From the NCBI GenBank assembly GCA_963693085.1, contig OY856409.1, forward strand, positions 297,907,558-297,971,557: a stretch of DNA of 64,000 nt, in the 5' to 3' direction. Position 1 is the stretch's first letter. Each line of letters opens with the position of its first letter. The position numbers were made by a program, and so were the translations under genes. Shown here one piece after another: positions 10,001 to 22,158 of this stretch. The notes under the pieces are model-generated. The model saw only the letters and a list, made by a program, of their open reading frames with translations, was not told where the DNA came from and ran no database searches. This DNA is from Alisma plantago-aquatica (lineage: Eukaryota; Streptophyta; Magnoliopsida; Alismatales; Alismataceae).

Positions 10001-11210
10001 CACCCTTTCCCATGTACTTCTCAACCTATCACCTTAACACTCTGGGGACAAAGTGAGTGATAAGTTAGGGGGGAGTACACTGGGCAAGGGAATATGTATT
10101 ATATTCAAACCTTCTCTTTCATCCCCCTTTTTCATTTACCTTTATTTTTTTGAAATCGCACATATTATTCTTTTTAACATTTAGAGTTTCTGATAAATTC
10201 TTTGATAGAATAACTTTTGTACATAAGACAACATTCGCTTTGGTAAGAGGACCCCCCATCTATGTTGGAGACAAAGTAGTCCTCAGAAGCACTTACATAG
10301 TAGCAATTAGTCACATAATGGTGAATTAATAAATCACCTCCACACTCGATTTCCATGCATTTGCTTCAATTCTATATCAGACTCTCCACAGGTCAAAACT
10401 GCGGTCGAAATAAGCCAAAAACTCTCAAGGACGGGAGGGAACCAGGTGAAATACAAATCAAGGAACCTTGTAAGTGGATCACCAAGTACGAAACCGAAAC
10501 AAGTGCATGTCTGGAAACTCTAGGGAACATTTTTCTTCTATTCAAAAAGAGGCTTGGCAGCCCAAATAAAATCACTAAATACCCAATTCCCAAGCTGGTG
10601 AGCATATGAATGAAATCTTGAGTGTTGAATAAAAACATGAGAGTTGTGCCATGCATAAGGACTTATATGAAGAACCAATAAAGGTCTTGCCCGACCAGCA
10701 CATTCAGCTGCCCTCACAAAAGCAGATGTGTCACGCCCGGTAGTAAGATCCTAAGGTCTCCACATATATGAAAAGCTGACAAAGGTCTTGCCCGACCGGT
10801 ACATTCAGCTGCCCTCACAAAGGAAGATGTGTCGCGCCAGGTAGTAAGACCCCAAAGTTTAGATAAGCCCTCCCCCCGAAGGGGGAGTTACACAACAACC
10901 TTCATCCAACCCTCATACCTACTTTAGCTTCCGGTAGGAATTTCAAAGAAGTATAAAATTGCTTAGAGTCGAAGCCATGCACATAATATGGTCAAGGAAA
11001 AGGTGGTCCGAATGAGAGTTACGCGACATGGAAGAAATCCGAGGACCACACAACTCCCGATACCTGAAAGAGTCAGAGTAAGTAGAAGCCTCAACAAAAA
11101 CCTAAGGGGATCTCTGGTATAGAACTGAAGCAAGAATATGGAAATATTCACTAAATAAAATCGCCTCGCTACTATGTGCCTTAGCTTTTTCCAGCTTGAG
11201 GACAAGCTAG
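10001..11210. other. 3' noncoding region of element
   Basis: No convincing coding. It contains a polypurine-like stretch AAGTTAGGGGGGAG near 10063-10076, AT-rich sequence to ~10350, a pair of long direct repeats (10680-10855), a C/G hairpin CTCCCCCCGAAGGGGGAG at 10870-10887, and, just before the LTR, a stretch TTGAGGACAAGC that is typical upstream of Athila/Tat polypurine tracts. Confidence 0.5.
10680..10855 (+). repeat. Tandem pair of ~72-bp direct repeats
   Basis: Two copies starting at about 10680 and 10783 share AAAGGTCTTGCCCGACC, ACATTCAGCTGCCCTCACAA, and AGATGTGTC followed by GGTAGTAAGA, with about 30 unlike bases between them. Such repeats are a known habit of the 3' untranslated region of Athila/Tat-type gypsy elements. 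Confidence 0.75.
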
Positions 11211-11227
11211 ACTCTAAGTTGGGGGGG
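11211..11227 (+). other. Polypurine tract next to LTR
   Basis: TCTAAGTTGGGGGGG lies directly before TGATAACCTCCC, the start of the LTR. This is the plus-strand priming site arrangement of LTR retrotransposons. The upstream TTGAGGACAAGC motif is also found, on the other strand, next to the polypurine tract of the element at 18513-25631. Confidence 0.75.
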
Positions 11228-11398
11228 TGATAACCTCCCATTTTTTGATGTTATCTTACTAGTTTTTCTGAGTTTTCCATACTCTTTCTTAGATAAATTA
11301 GATTAAATACTTAAATTTCTAGCTTTATTGTGAATATACCAATAGACTAATTTTTTCTCTTTTCTTCTTATAGATAAACCCAAAAAAATTGCAAAAGT

Positions 11399-11770
11399 CT
11401 CAACCAAAATGGTCCCAAGACCGTGAGGACCCAAACGATCCCAAGACCAAGTGAAGATTACCGGTTCCAAGACCGAATGAAGATCCATCAGTCCCAATAC
11501 CGAGTGAAGGCCTATCAGTCCCAAGACTGAGTGAAGGCCAAACGGTCCCAAGACCGAGTGAAGGCCTATCGGTCCCAAGCCCGAGTGAAGGCCTATCGGT
11601 CCCAAGACCGAGTAAAGGCCTCTCGGTCCCAAGACCGAGTGAAGACCCATCCGTCCCAAAACCGAATGAAGACTCATCGATCCCAAGACTAAGTGAAAGG
11701 CTATCGGTCCCAAGACCATGAGGATCCAAACGGTCTCCATACCGTGAAGATCCAAACGATCTAAAGACCG
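11399..11770 (+). repeat. 27-bp tandem array with CGGTC-NNNN-GACCG core
   Basis: About 13 units of about 27 bases, each with CGGTCCCAAGACCG (a 5-bp inverted repeat around a 4-base loop) and then AGTGAAGGCCTAT. It ends about 20 bases before the TATA box of the LTR. The minus strand reads through it as a nonapeptide repeat, which is an artefact of the 27-base period. Confidence 0.9.
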
Positions 11771-11790
11771 TTCCAGACCCCCTTGGAGCC

Positions 11791-11800
11791 TATAAATAGG
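11791..11800 (+). promoter_or_regulatory. LTR TATA box
   Basis: TATAAATAGG at the end of a GC-richer stretch, followed by ATTCAAGGGGGTCCTCATTG. The same arrangement (TATAAATAGGACCAACAAGG TCCTCATT) occurs at 18378 in the second gypsy LTR, which supports a real promoter. Confidence 0.75.
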
Positions 11801-13021
11801 ATTCAAGGGGGTCCTCATTGAGGGAGGAGGTCATAGACGCCCAAAGGCTCCTTCCATTATTCGAGAGCTACTTCATCCTCCATCCTTCACCCCAAGGCTT
11901 CCAGTCTAATATCCCCATTCGATCCATAAGCCTACTTTCTCTCTCATCGACATAGAAGGTGGGAAGTGAAGGATTCATCACCAAGGAAACCACGTAGTGT
12001 GAAGATAGTTGTTCTCCACTCTAAGGGGTCAACCTTCCTCCCTCCTACATGGAGATGATGTTTTCCTTCTCCTCTTCTGTATCCTTCTTTGTTCTTGCCA
12101 TGAGTGAGTAATTCCATACACTAGGGTGCAGGGAGTATCCCCGCTACCCATGTTTTCATTCCATGCATTGTAATTCACGAGTTTGCAATAAAAATACTAT
12201 CTTTTCAGTTCAACATCAATCATTTAATGAATGCTAGTTGCTTGATCACCAACCTGCGTTACTTATTATCTACTAGTATGAATTGTCTATGTTTGTGCTT
12301 TTAGATTCGATTATCGATTGTATGTTGGTTCTTGATGTATGTAGTCACCATATATTTGTTTCGGTATCTAGAAACACTTTTTAAGGAGTGGAGTAAACTC
12401 ACCTCCATTGTTGTACTTTCATACTATGAAATGGAATCAGTTGACGTATGAAAGTACAACTTTGATAGGTCAAAGAACACACTTTGTGAAGGAAGTGATG
12501 CAAAGTAAGTGACCATTCGTTCGGGGATGGCTGGCATTGCAATACTCCCACGTTTCTCGTAGTTAGCTATTTGAAAGGAAGCTAAGTCTACAAAGATACT
12601 AACTGTTTAGACTCTTTTTGCAAGCCATATTATTATGATGTTTGTTATGATCCATGTGTAGTGGTGGTGAAACTCGATCACATCCCAGTAGTTTCAAAAT
12701 ATTGTTTACAACCTTAAGTTTACTTTCCTACCATTTAATTTACATTTGCATATTAGTTTAATCATCAAATCAACTCTTCGATCTAGATATTTTTTCCCTC
12801 GAGTAGATAAGTGGAATTATAACATTTTCCATCTTGTTAATCTTTAACAAGACCGTTGTCTCGTGGATTCGACCCTCAACTGTACTACAATAAGGCTTCC
12901 ACGTACCTTAGCGTACGTGGGTGGAGATCTTATTATAGCACACACAAGGCTAAACTTAGAGACTTACTATCTCTAGGATTTTTAGTGGTGCATGCAACTC
13001 CACATGAGTGGAGGCTCCATT

Positions 13022-13139
13022 GAGTTTGCCTTGCCAAGCCTAGCATGTGTTTCACACATACTCTGGATCTTTTTGTGGGCAATTATATATTCTATTTGAG
13101 TTGCCTTGCCAAGCCTAGCAATGTTTCACACATACTATG
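13022..13139 (+). repeat. Pair of ~42-bp direct repeats
   Basis: The pieces TTGCCTTGCCAAGCCTAGCA and GTTTCACACATACT occur at 13022-13064 and again at 13098-13139. They directly precede a G-rich tract and possible LTR fragment, so they may be the 3' untranslated part of a decayed LTR element. Confidence 0.7.
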
Positions 13140-15361
13140 ACTTGTGGGGGGTATTAGATATATATGTGGTTCGTCCAATATTTATGAGTACAAAAGTGAT
13201 ATCCTTTCTATACTCCTATTTATACAAGCCTTGTAATAACTTGTGAGGCATATCAATAAATCATACTAACCATTCTTACAATATTTTCTTTCAAATTGAC
13301 ATAATGGACAAACTTGAATATCAAATCCTCTGTAAGAAAGTAATTAAAACAATGAAAATGTTAATATATATATTTAACGATAAATATATATCATACTTTG
13401 GTCACCAGTACATATAGCTAAAAAATTCCATCTTTCATATAATATCCCTATCTAATGAAAGACCTTATCAATGTGCCTATATTTGATGTCCCATACTCAA
13501 TAGATCCACTTTTAATGTGACAACTACACATGATTTAAACTAACACATAATATCATATAGACCTTGATTTGTTACTTCATGTGACATAGTTTCTTGAGTT
13601 TATGCAATCAAATAAGGGAGTTATGCACACATATCTTACAACCTAGATTTGAGAAGTTTTTATACTATGTTTTAAAATAACCTGAGATCTATATTTTTCA
13701 TATATAATTCTCACCCTCATGAATTAAATTACAAGAGAGTTCTTTGGGAACTGACTGACATGATGGAATAAAATCATTAGAACTATTACTTTATTTGAGA
13801 TCAACTATTCCACAAATGCCAAGAGGTCATTTATATTCCTTGTCATCATTTTTACCTTTACCTAAATCATGTACTCCATTAAATCATTGTTACAAGAATA
13901 TATTAGTAGAGTTAATTAAATATTCTCTCAAGATTGATATCTCAAGCCCCTTGAGTTTGAAACCAATCAACCATTAAAGGTATAGGTGGTTTGATAATAC
14001 AAAAATAGAATTAATAACCCAAATTATCCAAATTATCTAAAAGGAAAAGTTTTTAAAAAATAATTGTTGTGGTTTTTATGATACTAAATAAGAACACAAC
14101 ACAACTTAAACTTGTAGATACAGTTAGAAATAAAGTAAAAAATCTTTTTTTTTTCATAGTACATATGAGAGACAATATGTTAAAATTATTGCATGCATTT
14201 GTACTTAGTGTAGCAACTTGTTAAGGAAATTCATAAATCTAGAGTTATGATGACAAAGATGATGTATCCTAGAATATCCGTCCATAAAGTCCCCATAATC
14301 CACTCCTTAAGACTCATTAGTCCGGAATGGATTCAAATCTAGTTTCATCATTTGCAATATATGTTAACAGAAAAGGAGTATGTTACAAATCCTTCTAGGT
14401 TATTTTTGTCAAAGTTTATTGATTCTTTGACTTCAAATAAAATAAGTTGGTTTAGTCAAAGTGAATTGGTATATACATTCATCTTAACAAGGTAAGGGTA
14501 CATTGAGATAAAATTATAATTTGAACTTTTTTATTTACGATAATTGAGACCCTCCCTAGTATGAGCCACTTTGGACCCACACTAGAAACAAAAACCCAAG
14601 ACAACACTTATCACATGACAGATGTCAACATTATTATTCACACAGAGGTCAGATGCATGAAGGGAGAAACTCACTTCCAATAAGGGCAATTCTAGGTGTC
14701 AAACCTTTAAGAAGATGATGGGTCCAACATCTAGTCAGAGTTGTGAGGCTCCAATGATATAGGTAGATCAACTTTTAGAGTATTTGAAAAAAAAGGTATT
14801 TAGAAAGGGGAGATGATCAAGAAGTTTTCTAAGAAGTATGGATAGAAGGAAAAAGAAAATTATCTCTATAACAAAAAGGCAAGATATGATCACCATGGTG
14901 AGAATAAAAAGATAAGGAATAAGTGGAAGAGATGATCTCTAAAAGTAAAGGTGATGATCCTAGGGAAAGAGGATCTATAAAAGCTCTTTTTGTAGATTCT
15001 CCCTCATTTCTGATGGTCTAGTACCATGTATAATATGAACATTTGAGATGATGATATCTTTTGTCTCTTATATTATCTGATTAGTGTTCACAAAGATCAA
15101 AATTCTTTGATCAGTTGGTATACTTCATATTTATATTAGAGATCATTTTGTAGTCAATGTATATCAAGGGCATTATCTATTTCATTAATATATAGACATT
15201 TATGTATATGATGATAAGGGATCCATAATAATTTCCTAAGTACATAAAATAATGTAATGAATATTATTCTAGGCAAGGAGGGACTTAAATAATTTTTTCA
15301 CCCCCATTAAATGTTAGTATGTAATCTATATTTGTTTGAACATATGATATAGGGGTCTTTC

Positions 15362-15398
15362 AATTACATATAGGCATGATATCATCTTATATGTAATT
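15362..15398. repeat. Perfect inverted repeat with palindromic loop
   Basis: AATTACATATA (15362-15372) and its reverse complement TATATGTAATT (15388-15398) enclose the self-complementary ATGATATCAT (15376-15385). It could form a hairpin or cruciform. No function is evident. Confidence 0.8.
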
Positions 15399-17509
15399 TT
15401 AAAATAGTTAGGACTTATAAGATTTTGTCCATTGATCGTACAAATTGTTTAAACAAAAATGGATATATCTTCAATTTTCCAACTCCCATGTAATGTTTTA
15501 GACGACTTAAATTCATTTCATGAGAAATTGAATTAACTAGGCACCATATGAAAACAAACTTCTCATCTATGAGTAACTATTTGATCAACACATATTCATT
15601 CTTCCTACGTCCATAAGTTATCTATATTTCATAGGCTACATCTATAAGCAAGTGTATTTCATGCACCAAAAGTGGCCACCTCAACTTACATCCTTTTTGT
15701 AAAACGTGTATTGGTTTATATGTGAAAAAATAGAAAGAACGAAAACATGAAAGAACCTTCCAAGGAGAACTCGCTCCATTATAGAGCCTTGACCATACAA
15801 CTGGATCCATCCACTCCCACAAAATCCATCCCACTCAAGGCCATGTGTGAAAGGGGACTATATTTTTCTCACTTGTTGAAAGGCATACCAGGTGAAATGT
15901 TGGTTGTTTGACTTCATGATGGTCAAAAAACTCCAATCATAATTTATCTTTTTCTTACGACCTTTCATTCCAAATAAGGTTGAAGGGGATCGATCCCTAA
16001 AACCTTTATAGGGAAAAAGATCCATTCTTTATGACATAGTTGTTAGAAAGATCCCGAAGAGAAAGAGGTATTTGGTTCTTCATTGTGTGAACCAGGTTCA
16101 AGTCTTGCATTGGGAATTCCCATTATAAATGTCCCATTGAGTTAGAAAATGGATGGTGAAAAGGATTTAGAAATGATCAAAACAAGTACCATCTCCATTT
16201 TAAATTATCATATAATAAATAATATCTCATGAGTCGGGACTAGAAATAAGAAAAGCAAAATAAAGGCTAAAATGAGTTCCCGCTCACATTGAATGGATGA
16301 TCAACTTCGTAAATGTAAATTAAAGAATGTTCACAACTACAACTCCCCTTTTCTTCCATTGTTTTTCTTCAATAGTGGATTTAGTGTGAAAAGAGGACTA
16401 TCAAACCCACTAACTGATGTGTAGACTGAGGTTTTGAGATTGAGACATGAGCACCTTGCCCATTTTTCTCTACATTCATTGGTCATGCCATCTATGACCA
16501 TTCCTAGGTTCCTTGTAACATAACACTAACTCCAATTAAGGTGAGGCTAAAACCTGATAGTAATGTATTCCTATGGATAGATGCTCCTCCTTATTTCAAG
16601 TAGGGAACCCAACAACGTTAGGCAGAATTCTAATACCTAATACAAGGAAATAAAGAATATAGGAAAAACATATGTGTGAAGGGATATAATCAAGGCTAAT
16701 GTGATAACTTAATGTCAAGAATACCAGTGCTACTATCAAATTTACTTCAAATAATCTAACTTGCCAAATATGTGATAATAAATTGTCTTTAAGTAAAATT
16801 AACTCTGAAACCCTCCCACAAGAAGAGATCTAACTAGTCGATCATTTTACTATTCACCCAAAATAAAAGGAAGACGTCTCATATTATAAGAAGACAAAAT
16901 TAGGACAAAATCTTACTATCGTGTGTATGTGCATTATCTATAAACCCTTGTGGTTTATTTCATTTCACTTGGTACCATATAGTATGAAACACATTGTTTT
17001 CATACCTTACATTCTAAAACCCAATTTGTTACCATGTAGTTTTTTTATTCTAATTTACATATACCTTAGGTGTAATTGTGACACACCGGTCACACCAAAA
17101 TGAGATTACTCAAAAGAAAGCACGAAATTAACACTAAACATCTAGATTACTGATGAATCCAAATTCATCATGATTTTCGGTCACAATTTTGGGCCCAATT
17201 CGACTAAATACATTCAATTTCATCTCCTAAAACTTACAATGTGTAAGTTTTCCTAATTAGTTGAATTATCGAGTTATTGACTAAATTCCATATTGATTTC
17301 ATGCATGTCGTGATTGAGGTTTAATCATCAAATGGACCTCACCTTCACTCAAGATCCTCTCGGCCTCGATCTTGACCAAACAGTCCTGATCCATTCGGTT
17401 TTACCTCATTCGATCTTGGGCTTTCCCCTCACCACATGATCCCAGATCAACACCCCTCATTCACCTCCCCACTCGGTCCCCCTCCTATCATTCGGCCCTT
17501 ACGGTTTTC

Positions 17510-18310
17510 CCCTTTCATACAGTCTCAAGACCGTGTGAGGCCACACGGTCTCAAGACTGTGTAGCAGACCTTTCTTAAGACTGTATGGCGGCCGTCGAAC
17601 CAGGATCGGTTGCCATTGCCACCAACGCACCGGAGCCTTGCTTCCTCTGCCTCTGTCTTCTTCTTCCTTCTGCCACCTCTGCAAACCCTAGACATCCATC
17701 CAATCTGCTTCCCACACCTCCATACTCCACCAGATCATGAGCATGCTGCCGCTACCTACTCAACTGTAGCAACGATCATCTCCGCGCTGCCATCCTCCAC
17801 TGCACCCAATGCCCTCATCTCCTACCTGCCTGCACCCAGTGCCTCCTCGTCATCCATGGTCGACGCACCACCCGCACCTGCTACCTGCCCAAACGGTCCT
17901 CAAGACCGATTGGAACTCATCGATCCATAGGACCAGTTGGGTAGCAAGACCGATTGGGGAGAGACCACGAGGCAAGATTGATCAGTGAAGATCGGTTGGC
18001 ATGCAAGGACTGCATGAACGCAAGACCGATAGGGGCCTATCAGTTTCCTAAAACCATGAAGCGGTATAAGCGATCAGCCAGATGGTGAGATCGTTTGGAG
18101 GCCATGAAACTGTGAAGAACAAAAAGACACGAGACTATTAGGGCATCAAGACCGTATGGACAGAACAACCAAGACCGTTTGGTCATAGCAAACCGATAGA
18201 AGTCCGAACCGTTTGGAGGAAAATTAATACAAGACTGTGAGGAAAATTAATTAGTCTCCAAGACCGTTTGAAAAAGAATCCTAGACCGATAAGAAGACTA
18301 AATGGTCTCC
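17510..18310 (+). repeat. Degenerate array of GACCG motifs upstream of LTR TATA box
   Basis: Repeated forms CGGTCTCAAGACCGTG, CAAGACCGATTGG, AAGACCGATAGGGG and TAGACCGATAAG lie at irregular spacing of roughly 20-40 bases. The array is most regular near 17520-17560 and 17890-18310 and ends ~70 bases before the TATA box. The interposed 17590-17880 is CT-rich. Confidence 0.75.
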
Positions 18311-18377
18311 AAAATCGTTAATGCAAAACTATAAAAATTGCAACTGGGCCCAAATCATGAAGACCCCAACCATTACC

Positions 18378-18387
18378 TATAAATAGG
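18378..18387 (+). promoter_or_regulatory. LTR TATA box (Athila-like element)
   Basis: TATAAATAGG followed by ACCAACAAGGTCCTCATTTG, the same context as at 11791. Confidence 0.7.
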
Positions 18388-19550
18388 ACCAACAAGGTCC
18401 TCATTTGAGGCATCAGACCCAGGATGCCGACAGGCTACCTGAACACAGGTTCGGTCCATGTACATCCACGCCATTGCCACTTCACCTACTGCTCGTGTTG
18501 CGAGCAAGGAGGTGACCGATCTTTTTCACGCGTCCAGAAATGAACGCGGGATGAAGGAAGGAATCAAGCTTTAAATTTATAACCCGAAACCTTCTAGGCC
18601 CCCGCAACTTTTATTACGGGGTCGAAGTAGATATACGGGGTCGAACACAGGGACGTGGTGACGTTTAGGATACCACAGATCTCATTCTTTAGTCAGATAA
18701 GCCAAGACGATAGTCGATAAAAGTAAATGCTAGAACTAGTCTAGCGGGTTGTCACGATTTAAATCAAAACAAAGAAAAGAAAAGAAAACAAAATAAAACA
18801 AAGCTCGTGAGTCTACTAAATAGAGAAAGAGAGTTCCTGGCTATGTAACCACAAATGGGGCAGTCTATGCACTCGTTCTCGGGCGTAGACAACCCTCGAA
18901 CACCTAAGCAAGCATCTAGCACGCACAGTGGCATCTGTCCTGTGGGGTCATCCCACTCGCTCTCGCGATGCGTGACTAAAACCATCAACGATCTGTCATC
19001 GATCCTCTCTCAAGGAATGACATATCAACACCTCGGAATATACTAAGTTCCCTCTCGGGTCTTAGGATATTCTGGGGTGTTAGGAACAGAATACCTCAGA
19101 TCGTCCTCCTCTCGGGTTCTGATCCAAACTATCTTCTCTTAGCTATTCCTACAACGGATCTCTCGATATAGGCAGAAATAGCAGTTCAAGCGAGTAAGAG
19201 ATCAACCAAACTAGCAATCATAACTTGGAAAGAGAAAATAGAACATGCAACATACTAGATCTGATATGAATCTACTTGCTTAAGGCAAAAGTATATAAAC
19301 ATGCCCAGATCGGGCCACATAGCCAAGAAGGAGCTAGCTAGCCATAGACAAGCATAGCTGGCACCGAACAAAGATGGATAAACATCATTTGTACAAGAAA
19401 CAAAGGAATGCAGTAGAATGAAAGAGAAGAGGGAAGAGATATAGCCCGTAGAGGAGAGGTGGCTCTCGCTCCTCGGCCCCTGTGCAGGTCGGATCTCAGC
19501 CCTTGGGTCTTCTCTTCGTCCCTCTGGACTCCTCGGCTCTCTCTCTAGAC

Positions 19551-19793
19551 CGTATCGGTCGGCGGCTGTATCGGTCAGCACCCGTATCGGTCGGCGCACC
19601 CGTATCGGTCGACACACTCGTATTGGTCGGCACACCCGTATCGGTCGGCACACCCGTATCGGTCGGCACACCCGTATCGGTCGGCGCACCCGTATCGGTC
19701 AGCACACCCGTATCAGTCGATGCAGCCGTATCGGTCTGCACACCCGTATCGGTCGGCACAGCCGTATCGGTCGACGCAGCCGTATCGATCGGT
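19551..19793 (-). repeat. 18-bp tandem array, downstream of TATA (left LTR)
   Basis: About 13-14 units of CACCCGTATCGGTCGGCA; the minus strand reads TGCCGACCGATACGGGTG. Each unit carries several CpG. The open frames across it (a TDTGVP-type hexapeptide repeat) are a product of the 18-base period. The right LTR has only about 8 units (24808-24945). Confidence 0.9.
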
Positions 19794-19890
19794 AGACTTT
19801 TGGGGAACTCGACACACTAGCTCCTTGGTCTAGGCACTAGCTCTTGCCGGGTCCTCCCTTCAGCTCCCTCCTTTTGTAGGTTGGCAGCTG

Positions 19891-19900
19891 CTATTTATAG
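19891..19900 (-). promoter_or_regulatory. LTR TATA box (left LTR)
   Basis: The minus strand reads CTATAAATAG, with the upstream array about 70 bases before it. The same site is conserved in the other LTR. Confidence 0.7.
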
Positions 19901-19969
19901 GCAACGAGTTGATGAGAGTTGTAGCTTTTATTAGTGCATGTGTCCTTCATCCGTGGCTTCGATCTTGAG

Positions 19970-20270
19970 GCATCAGGCGGCCGTATCGGGCGACGGCCGT
20001 ATCGGGCAGTGGCCGTATCGTTCGGCACGGCCGTACCGGGCGACGACCGTATCGGGCAGCGGCCGTATCGGTCGGTGCGGCCGTATCGGTCAGCGCACCC
20101 ATATTGGGCGACGGCCGTATCGGGCAGCGGCCGTATCGGGCAACGGTCGTATCGGGCAGCGGCCATATCAGTCGGCGCGGCCGTGTCAGTCGGCGCGGCC
20201 GTATGAGTCGGTGCGGCCGTGTCGGGCAGTGGCCATATCGGGCCACGGCCGTATCAGCCAGGCCCTATCG
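19970..20270 (-). repeat. 16/18-bp tandem array, upstream of TATA (left LTR)
   Basis: About 18 units of GGCCGTATCGGGCAGC and its variants, some two bases longer. It lies just upstream of the minus-strand TATA box and is very rich in CpG. The matching array of the right LTR is at 25130-25390. Confidence 0.9.
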
Positions 20271-20511
20271 GTCAGCTACTGGAATTCTTGTCTTTTCAGG
20301 TTCGGTACTTAAGAGTCCTAAAATTGGCTAGTTTCGGTACCTGCAAGTCTAAAACAGGCTAATTAGCTACATTATTGGCTATTTTCACTACATTATCTAA
20401 TAGAGAGACAGAAAACATAAAACATGAACAAAAGAGTGCATATTAAGACTAAAGTGGCACAAAACTATAAATAAAATGCATAGAAAATATGCGCTAATTT
20501 GGGTGTTATCA

Positions 20512-20530
20512 ACTACCCCAAGCTTAAAAC
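20512..20530 (-). other. Polypurine tract of non-autonomous element
   Basis: On the minus strand, AGTTTTAAGCTTGGGGTAGT lies directly before TGATAACACC of the 3' LTR. Upstream of it, TTGCTTGAGGATAAG matches the motif preceding the polypurine tract at 11211. Confidence 0.8.
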
Positions 20531-22158
20531 TTTCTTATCCTCAAGCAAGACTGTGCTCAAAGAACAAAAGATAAAATCCAAATTAAGCTTGGCAATAAAT
20601 GCTAAGGTTAAGAAAAATAGTTTAAAGCATCAATACTCTTGATCCATGTCATCTCAGAACAAACCCCCACCAAACAAGCACAATCCTGCCAAAGTAAGAT
20701 CAAAGAATTTCCAGGCAAGATTAAGCAAATTCACTACAACCTTTCGATACTCATGAGGGTTTGAATCATAATTATTTAAACATGAAAGAGTTGTCATTTA
20801 GGTGATCAAGCAGGTGATGAGCAATGAACCATCACCATGAATCCATGCATACCAATTGGGAATCAACTTGCCTCTCACTTATTCATGTCCTAAGAAACAA
20901 AGTAAAAAGACTCTACTGACTTCTGAGAATCTCGATCTGCGTCAGGTTGGTCCATGTAACGAGCAACAATCCCTGCAGTCCAAGCCAGTTGGCCCAAAGC
21001 AGTGAGATGAACTCCTCGTACTGCGCCCGAACCAACCCTGCTACTGAGATGATCTCATAGGTCTCCTAGGGGTTCCTAGTGACTCTCTAATGAGCATTTG
21101 GAGTGGTACTACCAGGCACGACATATCCGCATTCGTGAGCGCAGTCATACACCGGCTGGGCACCATCCTCAACTCTCCTAAAAGAGAAAACATCGCTCAT
21201 TTATTGTTCACACTCAGGATTTTATCATCTGCATTCTATTTTTGGGCTTGGGTGAGAACTTATATAGATATTTTTGGGATTTTGTGGGAGGCCAAGCCTC
21301 TTTTGCACATTTTTATATTTTTCATCTTTTTGACTCAATATAATGTGAGAAGGCACGTAGTCCATCAAGGAGGAACATTTCATCTTGATCACAGCTCAAA
21401 GCCCATCATAATCTGCTTGATACCTGTGTGAGAAGTAGCAATTATGATTCAAGAATCCTTAGAATAGAGGCAAGCTTGTGAAATTCGCAGCTAGGAGACT
21501 TTAATCATGATTTAGCCCATTCCAATGGTCCTTTACCATGGATTTTCCATTCAAAACATAGATCAAGGGAATTTAGCTTTAAGCTATGAAAAAGGGACAT
21601 AACCTTAGATTTATTACCAAACTCAAGGAAAGAGTCAAAGAGCAAGTCAAGCAAAAGGTCAAGCAATTTTTAAGATGAAAATTGTGCAATTAGGCATAAA
21701 GTCAAGCATTTATCTATTAGAGTCGCACCACATAGCCATAATTGTGAAGCTACAAGCTTATGCTATATGCAAGAAATAAACATGCATGCAAGAAGGGTGA
21801 AGAGAAAGAAGGGTGAAGCCTACCACCCCAAGCTTAAGAGTTTGCTTGTCCTCGAGCAAGACTTAAACTTGAAATAGTGAGGCAGGAATGCATGATTGAT
21901 AATGGCAGTTATTGAAGTTCTAAAGATGATGCAAGGATGCAAGGATATAAAACAGTTAGAGGAAAGAAACTAGCAAGAACATGAAAAGAAAAATTTATTG
22001 TAATAAAAGGGCGGGAGGGTGGGTAATAGAAAAGGGGGTGGCTGCCCCACGATACCGACACTGGGATCCCAAATTCTGAGTTTTGGGACCAGTGTCACCT
22101 GTGTCTTGCCGACGGGTTCCGCCACATAATATGAGTAGAATAGGCGGATGTGTTGGCC
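20531..22158 (-). other. Internal noncoding region of non-autonomous element
   Basis: No conserved coding is visible. A second polypurine-like block, CCACCCCAAGCTTAAGAG plus TTGTCCTCGAGCAAGA, occurs at about 21824-21868. It duplicates the true polypurine region, and a third short copy (CCACCCCAAGCTTATC) is at 22489 within the ORF. Confidence 0.6.

Larger units (their letters stand above)
11228..12950 (+). mobile_element. LTR of gypsy (Athila/Tat-like) retrotransposon, probable 3' LTR
   Basis: It starts with TGATAACCTCCC right after a polypurine tract. Inside are a 27-bp tandem array, a TATA box (11791), a GTCCTCATTGAGG block after it, a segment GAGTGAGTA...GCTACCCATG (about 12100-12160), and GTAGTGGTGGTGAAACTC. 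Each of these has a counterpart in the LTR that ends at 26890, so the two LTRs belong to related families. The right end is set near 12950 by analogy, and no terminal CA or target duplication could be proven because the partner LTR is not in the window. Confidence 0.7.
12951..17076. other. AT-rich intergenic DNA, no gene seen
   Basis: No frame longer than about 70 codons and no recognisable protein. It includes a pair of 42-base repeats (13022-13139), a GTGGGGGGTATTAGATATATA stretch at ~13143 and TATTTATACAAGCC at ~13228 that look like the polypurine tract and promoter of an old copia LTR fragment, a perfect nested inverted repeat at 15362-15398, and a TATAAAAGCTC box near 14977. Otherwise I see nothing. 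Confidence 0.6.
17077..18512 (+). repeat. 5' LTR of Athila-like element, first part
   Basis: The proposed start is TGTGACACACCGGTCACACC at 17077, which fits an LTR beginning with TG, but this end is uncertain because there is no 3' LTR to compare. The segment contains GACCG-rich degenerate repeats, a TATA box at 18378, and breaks at GGAGG (18508-18512), where a minus-strand LTR element is inserted. Confidence 0.55.
18513..20511 (-). repeat. 3' LTR of non-autonomous element (1999 bp)
   Basis: Read on the minus strand it begins TGATAACACCC and ends CGGTCA. It is nearly identical to 23769-25631 outside the repeat arrays. It has two CpG-rich tandem arrays (19551-19793 and 19970-20270) on both sides of a minus-strand TATA box (19891-19900). 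Confidence 0.92.

Noticed and set aside
11303..11818. 171-codon minus-strand frame with a GLHSVLGP-type nonapeptide repeat
   Set aside because: It is a 27-base LTR array read on the strand opposite to the LTR's TATA box. It reads as repeat, not as a gene.
17610..17930. 106-codon frame with Pro/Ser/Ala-rich protein, CT-rich
   Set aside because: It lies inside the Athila-like LTR between GACCG arrays, with no domain and no conservation evidence.
19482..20331. Long frames on both strands with TDTGVP- and GRIGQRPYRS-type repeats
   Set aside because: They follow from the 18- and 16/18-base periods of LTR arrays. Several frames are open at once and none has a start, domain or conservation beyond the repeat.
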